NCBI GenBank assembly: GCA_964537285.1
Contig: CAZHZT010000025.1
Span: 1-57,161, forward strand
Length of the DNA: 57,161 bases
From: CAZHZT01 sp964537285
Lineage (GTDB): Bacteria > Bacteroidota > Bacteroidia > Chitinophagales > Saprospiraceae
Direction: 5' to 3'
The translations under genes were made by a program, and so were the position numbers. Shown here piece by piece: positions 41,571 to 50,223 of this stretch; within the stretch, counting starts at the first letter, position 1, and each line of letters begins with the position of its first letter. A model generated the notes under the pieces. That model searched no databases. It was not told the DNA's origin and was given only the letters and a program-made list of their open reading frames with translations.

Positions 41571-42986
41571 TTAGTAGTGGCATTTTTGGCATTCCAAACC
41601 GCCGATATCTTCCACAGTCACTTTTATGCGATCCCCATCTTTCATTTCCTCGTGATATTTGTGGTAAGATTCGTAGTATTCGTTATTATTGAACTGAACT
41701 TCTGTCTGGCGGTGACAGTTAATACACCAACCCATAGAAAGCGGCGAATACTGCTGAAGCAGCTCCATATTTTCTACAGGACCGTGACAAGTCTGACATT
41801 CAACCTGGCCAACAGTTACGTGCTGAGCGTGGTTGAAGTAAGCATGATCCGGCAGGTTGTGTACACGCACCCAAGGAATTGGACCATAAAGCTCATCCTT
41901 AACATCAGTAGTCAAGGAGTTAACAATAGCTTCCCATTGATCATTGACCTCTTTTTCACCTTCTAAATCCAAAGCAGGAATTCCTTTATCGGCAACATAA
42001 TTATCAGCGATCCATTTTTTATAGATTTCTTCCATTTTTTCCATTGACAAAGTATCCGTATCCATGAAACGGTCTTTTGCCGGATCATAAGCTGTAGATG
42101 CAAATACTTTGGTCAATTCCGCTGTACCATATTGAGAGCCTTTTTTGATAGCACGGTGGCAATTCATACAGGTATTCGCTGCAGGAATTACTGAGTGCTT
42201 GGAACGGCGCGCTCCATCGTGGCAGTACTGACAATCGATTTTCTGCATGCCAGCGTGCGTAGCGTGCGAGAACTTAATCGGTTGATCAGGAGCATAATTT
42301 TGTTGGCGATTTAGAGAGATCGCATTATTTACCGTGGTATAACCACCGAAAACAACCAACGCAAAAAGCACGAATCCAATCACGCCCTTGCTCGTAAGGA
42401 TATCCACCAATGTTTTCTTAGGCGGAGGCGCCTGACCCTCCTGGACAGCTGCAATCTGATTTAGATTAGCCGTAATTCTGGCCAATACCAAAGCAAGTAC
42501 TCCCAGAAGTACAAGCAGCCCTACGTAGAGCAGTGTATTATCCTTTGGTTCATTTGCTACCGCTACAGCTTCTGCACCTGCCGCTGGTGGTGGCCAGGGG
42601 CCAACGGTATATACGTAATCGATGTAAGCCAGAATAGAGCTGATTTGTGCGTCATCCAGCTCCGGGAAGTTATTCATCGCCACCTTATTCCACTCGTTGT
42701 AGAGATTTACAGCGTACTCATCACCCGATTGGATAACTTTCTGAGAGTTGCGAATCCACTCATTGAGAAGTTCTTCACGCCCTTCCCAACGTTCCTGAAC
42801 ACCACCAAGGGCAGGTCCAGTCAGATCATCTTTCATTGTTTTCGCATGGCAAGAAGCACACTTGCCGCCAAACAGTGCTTTCCCTTCATCCAGTGCTGCT
42901 TCATTCTGAGCTTGCATATTCAAGCTGAATAAAGCAAGGATAGTGAACAGGGTAGTAATTTTAATTATTGAATATTTCAGTGTCAT
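41571..42986 (-). CDS. actA: Alternative complex III subunit ActA (multiheme cytochrome c, N-terminal cytochrome fusion)
   Basis: 471 residues, signal peptide ending MQAQ. Six CxxCH motifs: CASCHAKT in an N-terminal class I-like cytochrome domain, a membrane span (NTLLYVGLLVLLGVLALVLA) and one more near 200, then CQYCHDGA, CMNCHRAI, CQTCHGPV, CINCHRQT and CQKCHY in the pentaheme part. Canonical ActA is pentaheme; the extra N-terminal monoheme module is seen in Bacteroidota. First gene of the actABCDEF-cta operon; the 187-base upstream region carries an inverted repeat (43094-43120) that could be regulatory. Confidence 0.93.
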   Translation of the reverse strand: MTLKYSIIKITTLFTILALFSLNMQAQNEAALDEGKALFGGKCASCHAKTMKDDLTGPALGGVQERWEGREELLNEWIRNSQKVIQSGDEYAVNLYNEWNKVAMNNFPELDDAQISSILAYIDYVYTVGPWPPPAAGAEAVAVANEPKDNTLLYVGLLVLLGVLALVLARITANLNQIAAVQEGQAPPPKKTLVDILTSKGVIGFVLFALVVFGGYTTVNNAISLNRQQNYAPDQPIKFSHATHAGMQKIDCQYCHDGARRSKHSVIPAANTCMNCHRAIKKGSQYGTAELTKVFASTAYDPAKDRFMDTDTLSMEKMEEIYKKWIADNYVADKGIPALDLEGEKEVNDQWEAIVNSLTTDVKDELYGPIPWVRVHNLPDHAYFNHAQHVTVGQVECQTCHGPVENMELLQQYSPLSMGWCINCHRQTEVQFNNNEYYESYHKYHEEMKDGDRIKVTVEDIGGLECQKCHY

Positions 42987-43093
42987 CTCGACCTTATGTT
43001 GAATTTAATTATGAGTATCTAAAACTGTTTTTCTATAGCTAGGGCAAATATATGATTCGTTAACTTTTTTAACAATATGGAACCCAAGTGAAT

Positions 43094-43120
43094 AATTATT
43101 TAGATTTTGTCTAAATAATT
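43094..43120. promoter_or_regulatory. Palindrome upstream of the act operon
   Basis: AATTATTTAGA and TCTAAATAATT are perfect 11-bp arms around a 5-base spacer, about 110 bases upstream of the actA start. It could be a regulator binding site for respiratory control or a weak hairpin; no consensus is known to me. Confidence 0.35.
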
Positions 43121-43173
43121 TCATTTTCAAAGATTTCAATATTTTGTGAAAACTATTGATTATCTTTAGAAGA

Positions 43174-43968
43174 TTAAACCGCTACCGAAGCCTTGATGTG
43201 CGGATGCGGATCGTAATCAACCACTTCAATATCTTCATATTTGAAGTCAAAAATAGACTTCACCTCCGGGTTTAGTTTTAACTGTGGTAATGACCTTGGA
43301 GTTCGGCTTAGCTGCAATTTAGCTTGTTCTATGTGATTATTGTAAAGATGCACATCGCCAAAGGTATGCACAAACTCCCCTACTTCCAGATCACAAACCT
43401 GAGCCATCATACAATTTAATAAGGCATAAGAAGCGATATTAAATGGAACGCCCAGGAAAACATCCGCTGAGCGTTGATACAATTGACAGGAAAGTTTCCC
43501 ACCAGCCACATAGAACTGAAACAGAGCGTGACAAGGGCTTAGAGCCATTTCCTCTAATTCCCCTACATTCCAGGCACTTACTAATATTCTTCTTGAATCC
43601 GGATTATTTTTTATTAAACGAACCGCCCTTTCGATCTGATCGATTGTTCGGCCATCTTTAGTTTCCCAGCTTCTCCACTGTTTGCCGTAAACAGGGCCAA
43701 GCTCACCATTTTCATCGGCCCACTCATTCCAGATACGCACCCCATTTTCCTGAAGATACCCAACATTCGTATCTCCGTCCAAGAACCATAATAATTCGTG
43801 AACAATTGACTTGATATGTAGTTTTTTGGTGGTTACTAAAGGAAAGCCCTCAGAAAGATCAAAGCGCAACTGATAGCCGAACAAGCTTTTGGTGCCCGTT
43901 CCGGTTCTATCTTCTTTTTCTACTCCTTTGTCGAGGATATCTTGTAACAGATTAAGATATGGTCGCAT
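43174..43968 (-). CDS. thyA: Thymidylate synthase
   Basis: 264 residues, the classic ThyA length. RTGTGTKSLFG is the folate/phosphate region, MALSPCHALFQFYV carries catalytic Cys146, QLYQRSADVFLGVPFNIASY binds dUMP, and FGDVHLYNNHIEQ and the ending IKASVAV complete the family pattern. It methylates dUMP to dTMP with methylene-tetrahydrofolate. No folA is adjacent; thyA stands alone between the act operon and a MITE-like element. Confidence 0.96.
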   Translation of the reverse strand: MRPYLNLLQDILDKGVEKEDRTGTGTKSLFGYQLRFDLSEGFPLVTTKKLHIKSIVHELLWFLDGDTNVGYLQENGVRIWNEWADENGELGPVYGKQWRSWETKDGRTIDQIERAVRLIKNNPDSRRILVSAWNVGELEEMALSPCHALFQFYVAGGKLSCQLYQRSADVFLGVPFNIASYALLNCMMAQVCDLEVGEFVHTFGDVHLYNNHIEQAKLQLSRTPRSLPQLKLNPEVKSIFDFKYEDIEVVDYDPHPHIKASVAV

Positions 43969-44083
43969 ATAAATAACTATATGTATGTCCGCAAAAATAC
44001 AAATATCTTCCCATTACGCAAGTTTTAATTGAGTTTGGTAAAATTTTTGTAATGTTTTCTAATCTAAAGGGCATTTTTTGCGT

Positions 44084-44272
44084 TAAGGGATTATGCAATT
44101 AATAAGCTACCCAAATTTTGCGAAGTAATTTTTTTCTCAGGCTAGGCGGAAAACGTAGGCATAACTTGTCCCGAATGCCTTCGGGACCCAAAGGTACGGC
44201 GAGGCTTTCCAACACAGCCTGAGGAAAAAAGGACAAGTAAAATGGGTAGGGTATTATTTTCCTGATCCCTAA
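44084..44272. mobile_element. MITE-like 189-bp fold-back element (family B), copy 2
   Basis: Inverted orientation and the same 189-base length as copy 1 at 17349-17537, differing at only a handful of sites (for example CTCAGGC versus CTAAGGC). Ends TAAGGGAT ... ATCCCTAA. It fills the thyA to START-gene spacer (43969-44357). Confidence 0.8.
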
Positions 44273-44357
44273 TGTAAAAGTATTTAATAAGGTTGTCTAC
44301 AAAATATTTCATTGCCCCCTGCGAGATATCTTTCTAAACAACTTCAATTACAAAAAA

Positions 44358-45014
44358 ATGAATTTTAAAGCTTTTTTCCTATTTACCCTCAGCTGCTTAG
44401 CTGTTATCACCTCAATGACCGGTCAATCTGAATGGACCCTGAAAAAAGAAGTCGATGGTATTAAAGTTTACTACCGCGAAGCCGCCGATAGTCCAATTAA
44501 AGAACTCAAAATCACCTTTGACGTTAATACTTCCCTCAGTGGTTTTATGGCGGCTATCACGGACACCGAGGCCTACACCAAATGGATCTACAAACTTAGT
44601 CATGCTGAAGTCCTTGATTATATCAGCCCCAGCGAAATAGTGTACTATTACGAAATGGATTTCCCCTGGCCTCTTTCAGATAGGGATGGCATCACCAAAA
44701 CCTACTTCCGCCAGGATCCAAACTCCAAAGTCATTTATGCCAGTAACAGCATCGTTGAGGGTTATTTACCTCCGAAACCAGGCATTGTTCGCCTTGAAAT
44801 CACTTCTGTAGACTGGATCCTTACTCCGGTTGCCAATCAAAAAATATCTGTAGAATATTATCTCTCTTCTGATCCGGGCGGCTCTATCCCGGCATGGCTC
44901 GTCAATTGGGCCCTGGATCGTGGCCCTGTAAAATCTATCAAAGCCCTTAAATCCATGGCTGAAGGCGAAAAATATCGCCTGGCACAATTAGCTCACGTAG
45001 AAAACGCTGAATAA
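44358..45014 (+). CDS. Secreted START-domain protein
   Basis: 218 residues with a signal peptide (FFLFTLSCLAVITSMTGQ). The mature part WTLKKEVDGIKVYYREAADS, TDTEAYTKWIYKLSHAEVLD, YYEMDFPWPLSDRDGITKTY and WILTPVANQKISVEYYLSSD is the START/Bet v1-like lipid-transfer pattern, including the typical DFPWPLSDRD loop. These proteins hold a lipid or sterol in a central cavity; the ligand in Bacteroidota is not known. Secretion to the periplasm or outside is inferred from the signal. Monocistronic, followed by heptamer repeats. Confidence 0.85.
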   Translation: MNFKAFFLFTLSCLAVITSMTGQSEWTLKKEVDGIKVYYREAADSPIKELKITFDVNTSLSGFMAAITDTEAYTKWIYKLSHAEVLDYISPSEIVYYYEMDFPWPLSDRDGITKTYFRQDPNSKVIYASNSIVEGYLPPKPGIVRLEITSVDWILTPVANQKISVEYYLSSDPGGSIPAWLVNWALDRGPVKSIKALKSMAEGEKYRLAQLAHVENAE

Positions 45015-45024
45015 AGTAATGCAA

Positions 45025-45099
45025 GAAACGGGAACCGTCAACCGTTCCCCGTTTCCCGTTATCCGTTTCCCGTTTCCCGTCCTCGTTTCCCGTTAACCT
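45025..45099. repeat. Heptamer repeat tract (GGGAAAC family)
   Basis: On the plus strand, units of the form CCCGTTT/CCCGTTA/CCGTTCC follow each other in 7-base phase. The same family as the array at 21214, with one isolated unit also near 48656. It lies just after the START gene stop. Confidence 0.7.
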
Positions 45100-45228
45100 T
45101 TTCCTATTATCGCTGTTAATCATTTCCGAAACATAAATATTAGACTTTATTTCGAAATAGCTGTTAAGTAATTCACGGAAATAGACTCTATAAATAATCT
45201 TTGCCCTCTGTAGAAGCATTTTTTGCTT

Positions 45229-45287
45229 GGAGATCGACACTTTTTTGGGATTTTTCGAAGAAAAATTCCAAAAAAGTGTCGATCTCC
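45229..45287. repeat. 28-bp-stem hairpin with 3-base loop
   Basis: GGAGATCGACACTTTTTTGG and the following eight bases pair with the inverted right arm at 27 of 28 positions, leaving a GAA loop. No copy elsewhere in the window. It lies in the otherwise gene-free spacer 45015-45438. Confidence 0.7.
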
Positions 45288-45333
45288 AACTCAAAAACCT
45301 TCCTGCCAAGGGCATCGATAGTTTATTCAGTTT

Positions 45334-45390
45334 AATTCCGTGAACTACTTAAGTAGTCCACGGAATTGGGCTACCAAACAGATGATAGCT
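45334..45390. repeat. Palindrome and TAGTCCACG element
   Basis: 45334-45367 is a 34-base palindrome (AATTCCGTGAACTACTT with its complement, one mismatch) without a loop. Its right half continues as TAGTCCACGGAATTGGGCTA, which is related to the hairpin at 7545-7596. A weaker relative (TAATTCACGGAAATAG) lies near 45170. Confidence 0.55.
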
Positions 45391-45438
45391 ATTTCAGAAT
45401 AAAGTCTATTGATTGACAGGATAAAAGGAAATTTAGAT

Positions 45439-47274
45439 ATGGCATACCGCTCTATGAACGATGCCGTGCTTGATATGGAAGAGCACGGCCATTTGGTAAG
45501 AATAAAAGAAGAAGTAGATCCTAATTTGGAGATGGCTGAAATACACAAAAGAGTATTTCACGCAGGCGGACCAGCACTGCTTTTTGAGCGTGTTAAGGGC
45601 AGCCCGTTCCGGGCATTATCCAATATTTACGGCACATTCGAGCGAACAGACTTCTTGTTTCGACATACCATAAATCAAGTCCAGAAAGTTATTGAGCTGA
45701 AAGCTGACCCCGCTCATTTTTTTAAAAACCCTACCCGCTACCTTTCTGCGCCATTTACAGCATTGACCGCTTTGCCAAGAAAACAGCTGCTAGGCCAAGC
45801 CCCCATTTTGCATGGAAAAACGCAAATTGATCAGTTACCTCTGGTCAAATCCTGGCCAATGGATGGAGGGGCCTTTGTAACATTGCCTCAAGTATTTACC
45901 TTGCCTCCCGGCTCAAAAAATATGATGCAAAGCAATATTGGAATGTATCGTATCCAGTTGACAGGTAATGACTACGCACTCAATAAGGAAATTGGCCTGC
46001 ACTATCAGCTACATAGAGGCATAGGCGTTCATCACACTATGTATAATAATAGCGAAGAGCCGTTCCGCGCCTCCATATTTGTCGGCGGCCCGCCCTCATA
46101 TGCATTTGCATCGATTATGCCGCTGCCCGAAGGTTTATCAGAACTGACTTTCGCAGGTTTAATGGGAGGAAGAGCGGTTCGGTATGTGCGCGACAATAAT
46201 CATGTACTGGCCGCTGATGCCGATTTTGTCATCACGGGGATTGTACGCAAAGGAGAAAAAAAACCTGAAGGCCCTTTTGGAGATCACTTGGGTTATTACA
46301 GCTTGCAGCACGATTTTCCAGTGATGGACGTGGAGCATGTCTACCACCGAAAAGATGCTATCTGGCATTTCACGGTTGTGGGCCGTCCTCCTCAGGAAGA
46401 CTCCAGCTTCGGATATCTGATCCATCAATTGGTCAAATTATTAACTCCCCAGGAGTTTCCGGGAGTGAAAGAAATAAATGCTGTGGATGCTGCAGGGGTA
46501 CACCCTTTACTATTGGCGATCGGGAGTGAACGCTATATGCCTTTCCGGGAACGACGCCCGGAAGAGATACTGACTCAAGCCAACCGGATAATAGGGAGTG
46601 GACAAACCTCCCTGGCCAAGTTCTTGTTCATTGCAGCCGATGGAGATGCGCCGAACTTATCTGCTAAAAAAGTGACATCCTTTTTTAGGCACTTCATGGA
46701 AAGAGTCCAGTGGGAAAGAGATCTGCATTTTCAAACAAAGACGACCATCGATACCCTGGATTATTCTGGCTCAGGCTGGAATGCCGGTTCCAAAGTAATC
46801 GTTACTTGCTGTGGAGAACCCGTTCGGACTTTAAGTGCCGAATTGCCTGAGAATTTCCAACTACCTAAGGGATTCAGCAATCCACAATTTTACCAGCCCG
46901 GGATGCTGGTCATTCAAGCGCCGCCATTTAGTAATTATAAGAGTGAAAAAAGAATACTAAGCAATTTGACAGATCACTTGGGTCGTTCGGATATGGATCA
47001 AATTCCGCTGATCGTGCTTGCCAACGATAGCCAATTCACAACAGCAAATGAAAATAACTTCGTTTGGGTAACTTTTACCCGGGCCAATCCATCACATGAT
47101 ATATATGGTGTAAATAGTTTTGTTGAATATAAACATTGGGGCTGCAGGGGGCCGTTGGTTATCGATGCCCGCATCAAAGATCATCATGCACCAGAACTGA
47201 TTCCCGATAAAAAAGCTGTTGAGCAAGCCAATCGATTTTTCGTTCAGGGCGGGCCACTTGAAAAATGGGGATGA
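45439..47274 (+). CDS. UbiD-family decarboxylase
   Basis: 611 residues from ATG (MAYRSMNDAVLDMEEHGHLV); a TTG at 45409 is the alternative. Family features: HYQLHRGIGVHHTMYNN, PEGLSELTFAGLMGGRAVRY, and the conserved EGPFGDHLGYY with catalytic-type Glu/Asp residues, ending NPSHDIYGVNSF and RGPLVIDARIKDHHAPEL. UbiD enzymes use prenylated FMN to decarboxylate aromatic or alpha,beta-unsaturated acids. In a menaquinone-using bacterium a late step of quinone synthesis is the likeliest role, but the substrate cannot be read from sequence. No UbiX partner is adjacent. Longer than the ~490-residue UbiD, as usual for the Bacteroidota form. Confidence 0.82.
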   Translation: MAYRSMNDAVLDMEEHGHLVRIKEEVDPNLEMAEIHKRVFHAGGPALLFERVKGSPFRALSNIYGTFERTDFLFRHTINQVQKVIELKADPAHFFKNPTRYLSAPFTALTALPRKQLLGQAPILHGKTQIDQLPLVKSWPMDGGAFVTLPQVFTLPPGSKNMMQSNIGMYRIQLTGNDYALNKEIGLHYQLHRGIGVHHTMYNNSEEPFRASIFVGGPPSYAFASIMPLPEGLSELTFAGLMGGRAVRYVRDNNHVLAADADFVITGIVRKGEKKPEGPFGDHLGYYSLQHDFPVMDVEHVYHRKDAIWHFTVVGRPPQEDSSFGYLIHQLVKLLTPQEFPGVKEINAVDAAGVHPLLLAIGSERYMPFRERRPEEILTQANRIIGSGQTSLAKFLFIAADGDAPNLSAKKVTSFFRHFMERVQWERDLHFQTKTTIDTLDYSGSGWNAGSKVIVTCCGEPVRTLSAELPENFQLPKGFSNPQFYQPGMLVIQAPPFSNYKSEKRILSNLTDHLGRSDMDQIPLIVLANDSQFTTANENNFVWVTFTRANPSHDIYGVNSFVEYKHWGCRGPLVIDARIKDHHAPELIPDKKAVEQANRFFVQGGPLEKWG

Positions 47275-47292
47275 TTTTTTAGCCTGTGGGGG

Positions 47293-47491
47293 GATGGCCC
47301 GTAGGCGATGGGCGGTAGGCGATAGCCCATAGCCCGTAGGTAGTGGCCGATGGCCACGGCTGATATTCCCTAGCAAAGCATCTACCGGCCACGGGCTATC
47401 GGCTATCAGATCAGCTACCTATCGGCTATCGCCTACGGGCCACTGCCTACCGCCTACTTCCTACGGGCTATTGGCTATCGCCTACGGGCTA
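47293..47491. repeat. ~200-bp palindrome built of heptamers
   Basis: The left part divides cleanly into 7-mers (GATGGCC, CGTAGGC, GATGGGC, GGTAGGC, GATAGCC, CATAGCC, CGTAGGT and so on). The right part, from about 47385, divides into the complementary set (ACGGGCT, ATCGGCT, CTATCGC, CTACGGG, CTACCGC). It is thus an inverted array of degenerate heptanucleotide repeats. It occupies most of the spacer 47275-47589. Confidence 0.85.
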
Positions 47492-47589
47492 CTACACCTC
47501 CTATAGACTAAATATTCAAATAGCCTTTTTAGAATAAAGTCTAATGTGTAACTTTGGCGACTGGTAAAATTGTAACTGACCATAATTGA

Positions 47590-48654
47590 ATGTTTGCTGA
47601 TCGTCACTTTCCACCTGATCTACCTCCGGAAGAATTGGATAAATACCTTGCCATGGGCTGGTATAGAATGGGTCAAAGTATTTTTACGACTCATTTTCTT
47701 AACTTTGAAGGAGGCTTCTATCCGGCCATCTGGATCCGGTTGGCTCTACAGGGGTTTCAATTCAGTAAGAGCAATCGAAAGCTTCTGCGCAAGCTAGATC
47801 TATTCCGGGTTGAATTGGGCCCAGTGGATATAAACGAAGAAAAAGAAGCGCTATTTAAAATTTATCGGAAACATTTCGAAGGCAGCATTGCCTCCTCTTT
47901 AGATCAACTAATGAACGACGATCTAAATTACAACATCTATGAGACCTGGGAAACCCGGATTTATGACGAAGATCAATTGGTTGCTTTCAGTTTTTTTGAT
48001 CTTGGCAAAGCCGGAGCCGCAAGTATTACCGGTGTATATCATCCGGACTACAAAAAAAACAGTCTCGGTTTTTGTACGATGTTGCTGGAAATCGACTACT
48101 GCCTGAAAAATGATTTTCATTATTACTACCCCGGCTATGTCGTCCCTGGTTATCCTCGTTTCGATTACAAGCTCCGCATTGGGAAGGTAGAATATTTCAA
48201 CCTTCAGGAAAACTTTTGGATGCCTTATGAGGCTTTAGAACAGGAACACTTCCCTACAATGATTATGGAAAACAAGTTGAAGGAAGTCCAGGGACTGTTA
48301 AAGCAATTAAAGATTCCAAATAACTTTGTGAAGTACCCACATTTTTCTGCTTCGCTTTATTCATTATTGTTAGAACCCTATTTGAATTATCCATTTTTCA
48401 TTCATTGTTTTCCGAGTATTTCTTCAGTAGTTATTGCGGTTATTTACGATATAGAAGATCGCTTGTACAAATTACTCAAGTGCTCTTTAACGGCAGAAAT
48501 GACGATTCCTCCTTCAGAGGAACATCAAAGAATGTTAAAGGAAAACCCCTATTATAAGTATATATTTTCTGTGGAAGAAATTCTGACTGTCGATGTATCT
48601 CCTTTTGAAGTGGTAAGTTTTTTGGTGAAGATTGGAAGTTTGAAGTTGCGATAA
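47590..48654 (+). CDS. Arginyl/leucyl-tRNA-protein transferase-like (ATE-type) protein
   Basis: 354 residues. LDKYLAMGWYRMGQSIFTTH resembles the region before the GNAT-like catalytic fold of ATE/Bpt enzymes. YETWETRIYDEDQLVAFSFF, ITGVYHPDYKKNSLGFCTML, YYPGYVVPGYPRFDYKLRIG and VEYFNLQENFWMPYE match the ATE C-terminal domain (the PGY..G..Y.YK.R pattern). The N-terminal Cys cluster of ATE is absent and the protein has about 110 extra C-terminal residues (LLEPYLNYPFFIHCF ...). The family transfers amino acids from tRNA to protein N-termini for degradation; here this is inferred. Initiates at ATG after the heptamer tract. Confidence 0.7.
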   Translation: MFADRHFPPDLPPEELDKYLAMGWYRMGQSIFTTHFLNFEGGFYPAIWIRLALQGFQFSKSNRKLLRKLDLFRVELGPVDINEEKEALFKIYRKHFEGSIASSLDQLMNDDLNYNIYETWETRIYDEDQLVAFSFFDLGKAGAASITGVYHPDYKKNSLGFCTMLLEIDYCLKNDFHYYYPGYVVPGYPRFDYKLRIGKVEYFNLQENFWMPYEALEQEHFPTMIMENKLKEVQGLLKQLKIPNNFVKYPHFSASLYSLLLEPYLNYPFFIHCFPSISSVVIAVIYDIEDRLYKLLKCSLTAEMTIPPSEEHQRMLKENPYYKYIFSVEEILTVDVSPFEVVSFLVKIGSLKLR

Positions 48655-48692
48655 AACGGGAAACAGTTAGTGGAATTTAATTAATAAAAATC

Positions 48693-49211
48693 ATGAACCA
48701 AACAATCTGGATTTCTTTTCTACTGGCATTTTGCCTCGTAAATTGTTCAAACCCCTCCTCTACTAAGGGGAAAGAACCCATGAAAAAAGAAGTTGAAAAG
48801 CCAGCTTTTCAATTTTGTAAGGGAGGCACTGCTGCCTTACCAATGGTCGTTGATCAGGAGTTTTTTTATGTGCAGCTGGAAAAAGCTTGCAGTCTGGACA
48901 GGGAAGATTGGGAAAACTCCGGATTTCAAGATCTGGAGCCTTTTGACGGGCACTTTGTCTATTACCGATTTGGAAAAGTAATGGATGGATACGAGTTTAT
49001 TTTCAGAGATTATCCCGAAGAAGCTAAGGGCTGGATTGCGCATGTGGATGAAAAAGGGAAGCTCATTGATGCCCGGGAGGTATACTACGAACATTCAGAA
49101 GGCATGCTGCTAAAAACGTTTATCCTACAAACTGAAAAGCTTGCAAAGGTATCTATTCAGAGTGATTTTTCAGGAGATTCAACTTATGTCCTGAAATTAG
49201 TAGCGTTCTAA
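48693..49211 (+). CDS. Hypothetical lipoprotein
   Basis: 172 residues with a lipoprotein signal (WISFLLAFCLVNC, lipobox LVNC). The mature part (FQFCKGGTAALPMVVDQEFF, DLEPFDGHFVYYRFGKVMDG, GWIAHVDEKGKLIDAREVYY, FILQTEKLAKVSIQSDFSGD) is beta-rich and has no motif I recognise. Likely attached to the inner or outer membrane. Follows the ATE-like gene by 38 bases in the same direction, so co-transcription is possible. Confidence 0.6.
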   Translation: MNQTIWISFLLAFCLVNCSNPSSTKGKEPMKKEVEKPAFQFCKGGTAALPMVVDQEFFYVQLEKACSLDREDWENSGFQDLEPFDGHFVYYRFGKVMDGYEFIFRDYPEEAKGWIAHVDEKGKLIDAREVYYEHSEGMLLKTFILQTEKLAKVSIQSDFSGDSTYVLKLVAF

Positions 49212-49244
49212 TACTGTGTAATACAAATAAACACAAATCTTTTT

Positions 49245-50111
49245 TTGCTCTTAATGAAAAAAAACTACTTTTACCCTACCACTTTTCAAAAAGTAGATTT
49301 TAAAAAACGGGGGAAATCTTTAGGTGAACTTTTGCGCATTGATAAAAATCCAAAACTGACGGACTTTGATTTTTCGCATCTCTCAACACATGATATTGAT
49401 ATTCTGCAAGTCACCAATAACGCATCTTTAACTACAGCATTATTACCAACAGATGTTACCTCAATTGAGAATTTCCTTCAGTATTCTGGAAATCCTCTAC
49501 TGACCAACATATCCGAGATGGAAGAACTGACCTATATCGGAAATTATTTGTCTCTTCTGGATATAATTGCATGTGCCTTACCCAATTACCCAAACTTGTC
49601 CTCCATTGGAAGTATCTCGAGTGCTACTTCCGGCTTTTATCTTAGGAATAACCCAAACATCTCAACAACCCCGAGTTTTTCTCATAATACGACTATAAAC
49701 GAAAGGTTATTCATTCAGGATAATCCATCTCTATCATTTTGTGCAATTCAGGCGGTATGCGATTACCTTGAAGGGGTTGACTTCAGAATAATCTCTAATA
49801 ATTCCGGTGAATGCTTAAATGAAGCGACTTTAAGTGCACATTGTGGCACCAGTCCTCCTCTGCTTAATGCAGGTATGGACGGTGATGGTATCGCAGGGTG
49901 TGCAGGAGATTGCGATGATGACGATAATGCCGTATATCCTGGCGCACCTGAAATCTGCGATGGAAAAGACAACGACTGCAATGGTCAGATCGATGAATCG
50001 GATTGCCCGCCCATTCCCACCATGAGCCAGTGGGGTTACATGATCTTCAGCTTACTAATCATTACATTAGCTATTGTATTCGCATATAACCTTCAGGGGT
50101 TAAAAACTTAA
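49245..50111 (+). CDS. Leucine-rich-like protein with MopE-type metal motif and IPTL-CTERM-like tail, lacking a signal peptide
   Basis: 288 residues from TTG/ATG near 49245 (a start at MKKNYFYPTTFQ is equally likely). Residues 20-190 resemble receptor-L/leucine-rich repeats (LTDFDFSHLSTHDIDILQVT, FLQYSGNPLLTNISEMEELT, FYLRNNPNISTTPSF). Then comes a MopE-like calcium/copper motif (GDCDDDDNAVYPGAPEICDG, KDNDCNGQIDESDC) and finally IPTMSQWGYMIFSLLIITLA plus a short end, an IPTL-CTERM-type sorting tail (P-T-x-S-x-W-G, one span). No N-terminal signal peptide is visible, so the gene is probably 5'-truncated or recombined. IPTL-CTERM proteins normally need an exosortase-like partner, none of which is here. 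Confidence 0.65.
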   Translation: MLLMKKNYFYPTTFQKVDFKKRGKSLGELLRIDKNPKLTDFDFSHLSTHDIDILQVTNNASLTTALLPTDVTSIENFLQYSGNPLLTNISEMEELTYIGNYLSLLDIIACALPNYPNLSSIGSISSATSGFYLRNNPNISTTPSFSHNTTINERLFIQDNPSLSFCAIQAVCDYLEGVDFRIISNNSGECLNEATLSAHCGTSPPLLNAGMDGDGIAGCAGDCDDDDNAVYPGAPEICDGKDNDCNGQIDESDCPPIPTMSQWGYMIFSLLIITLAIVFAYNLQGLKT

Positions 50112-50223
50112 TCGGTGGAGTTAGCTGATTTGAAACCGAACATATTTACTTATAGTAGAGAAGGAAGCCGTTACATTGAAAGCTGAAGTTATTTAGTTGT
50201 TCTTCATAAGCCCTCGAAAAAAG

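Noticed and set aside
47293..47491. CRISPR array
   Set aside because: The repeats are continuous 7-mers with no spacers, and no cas genes are nearby.
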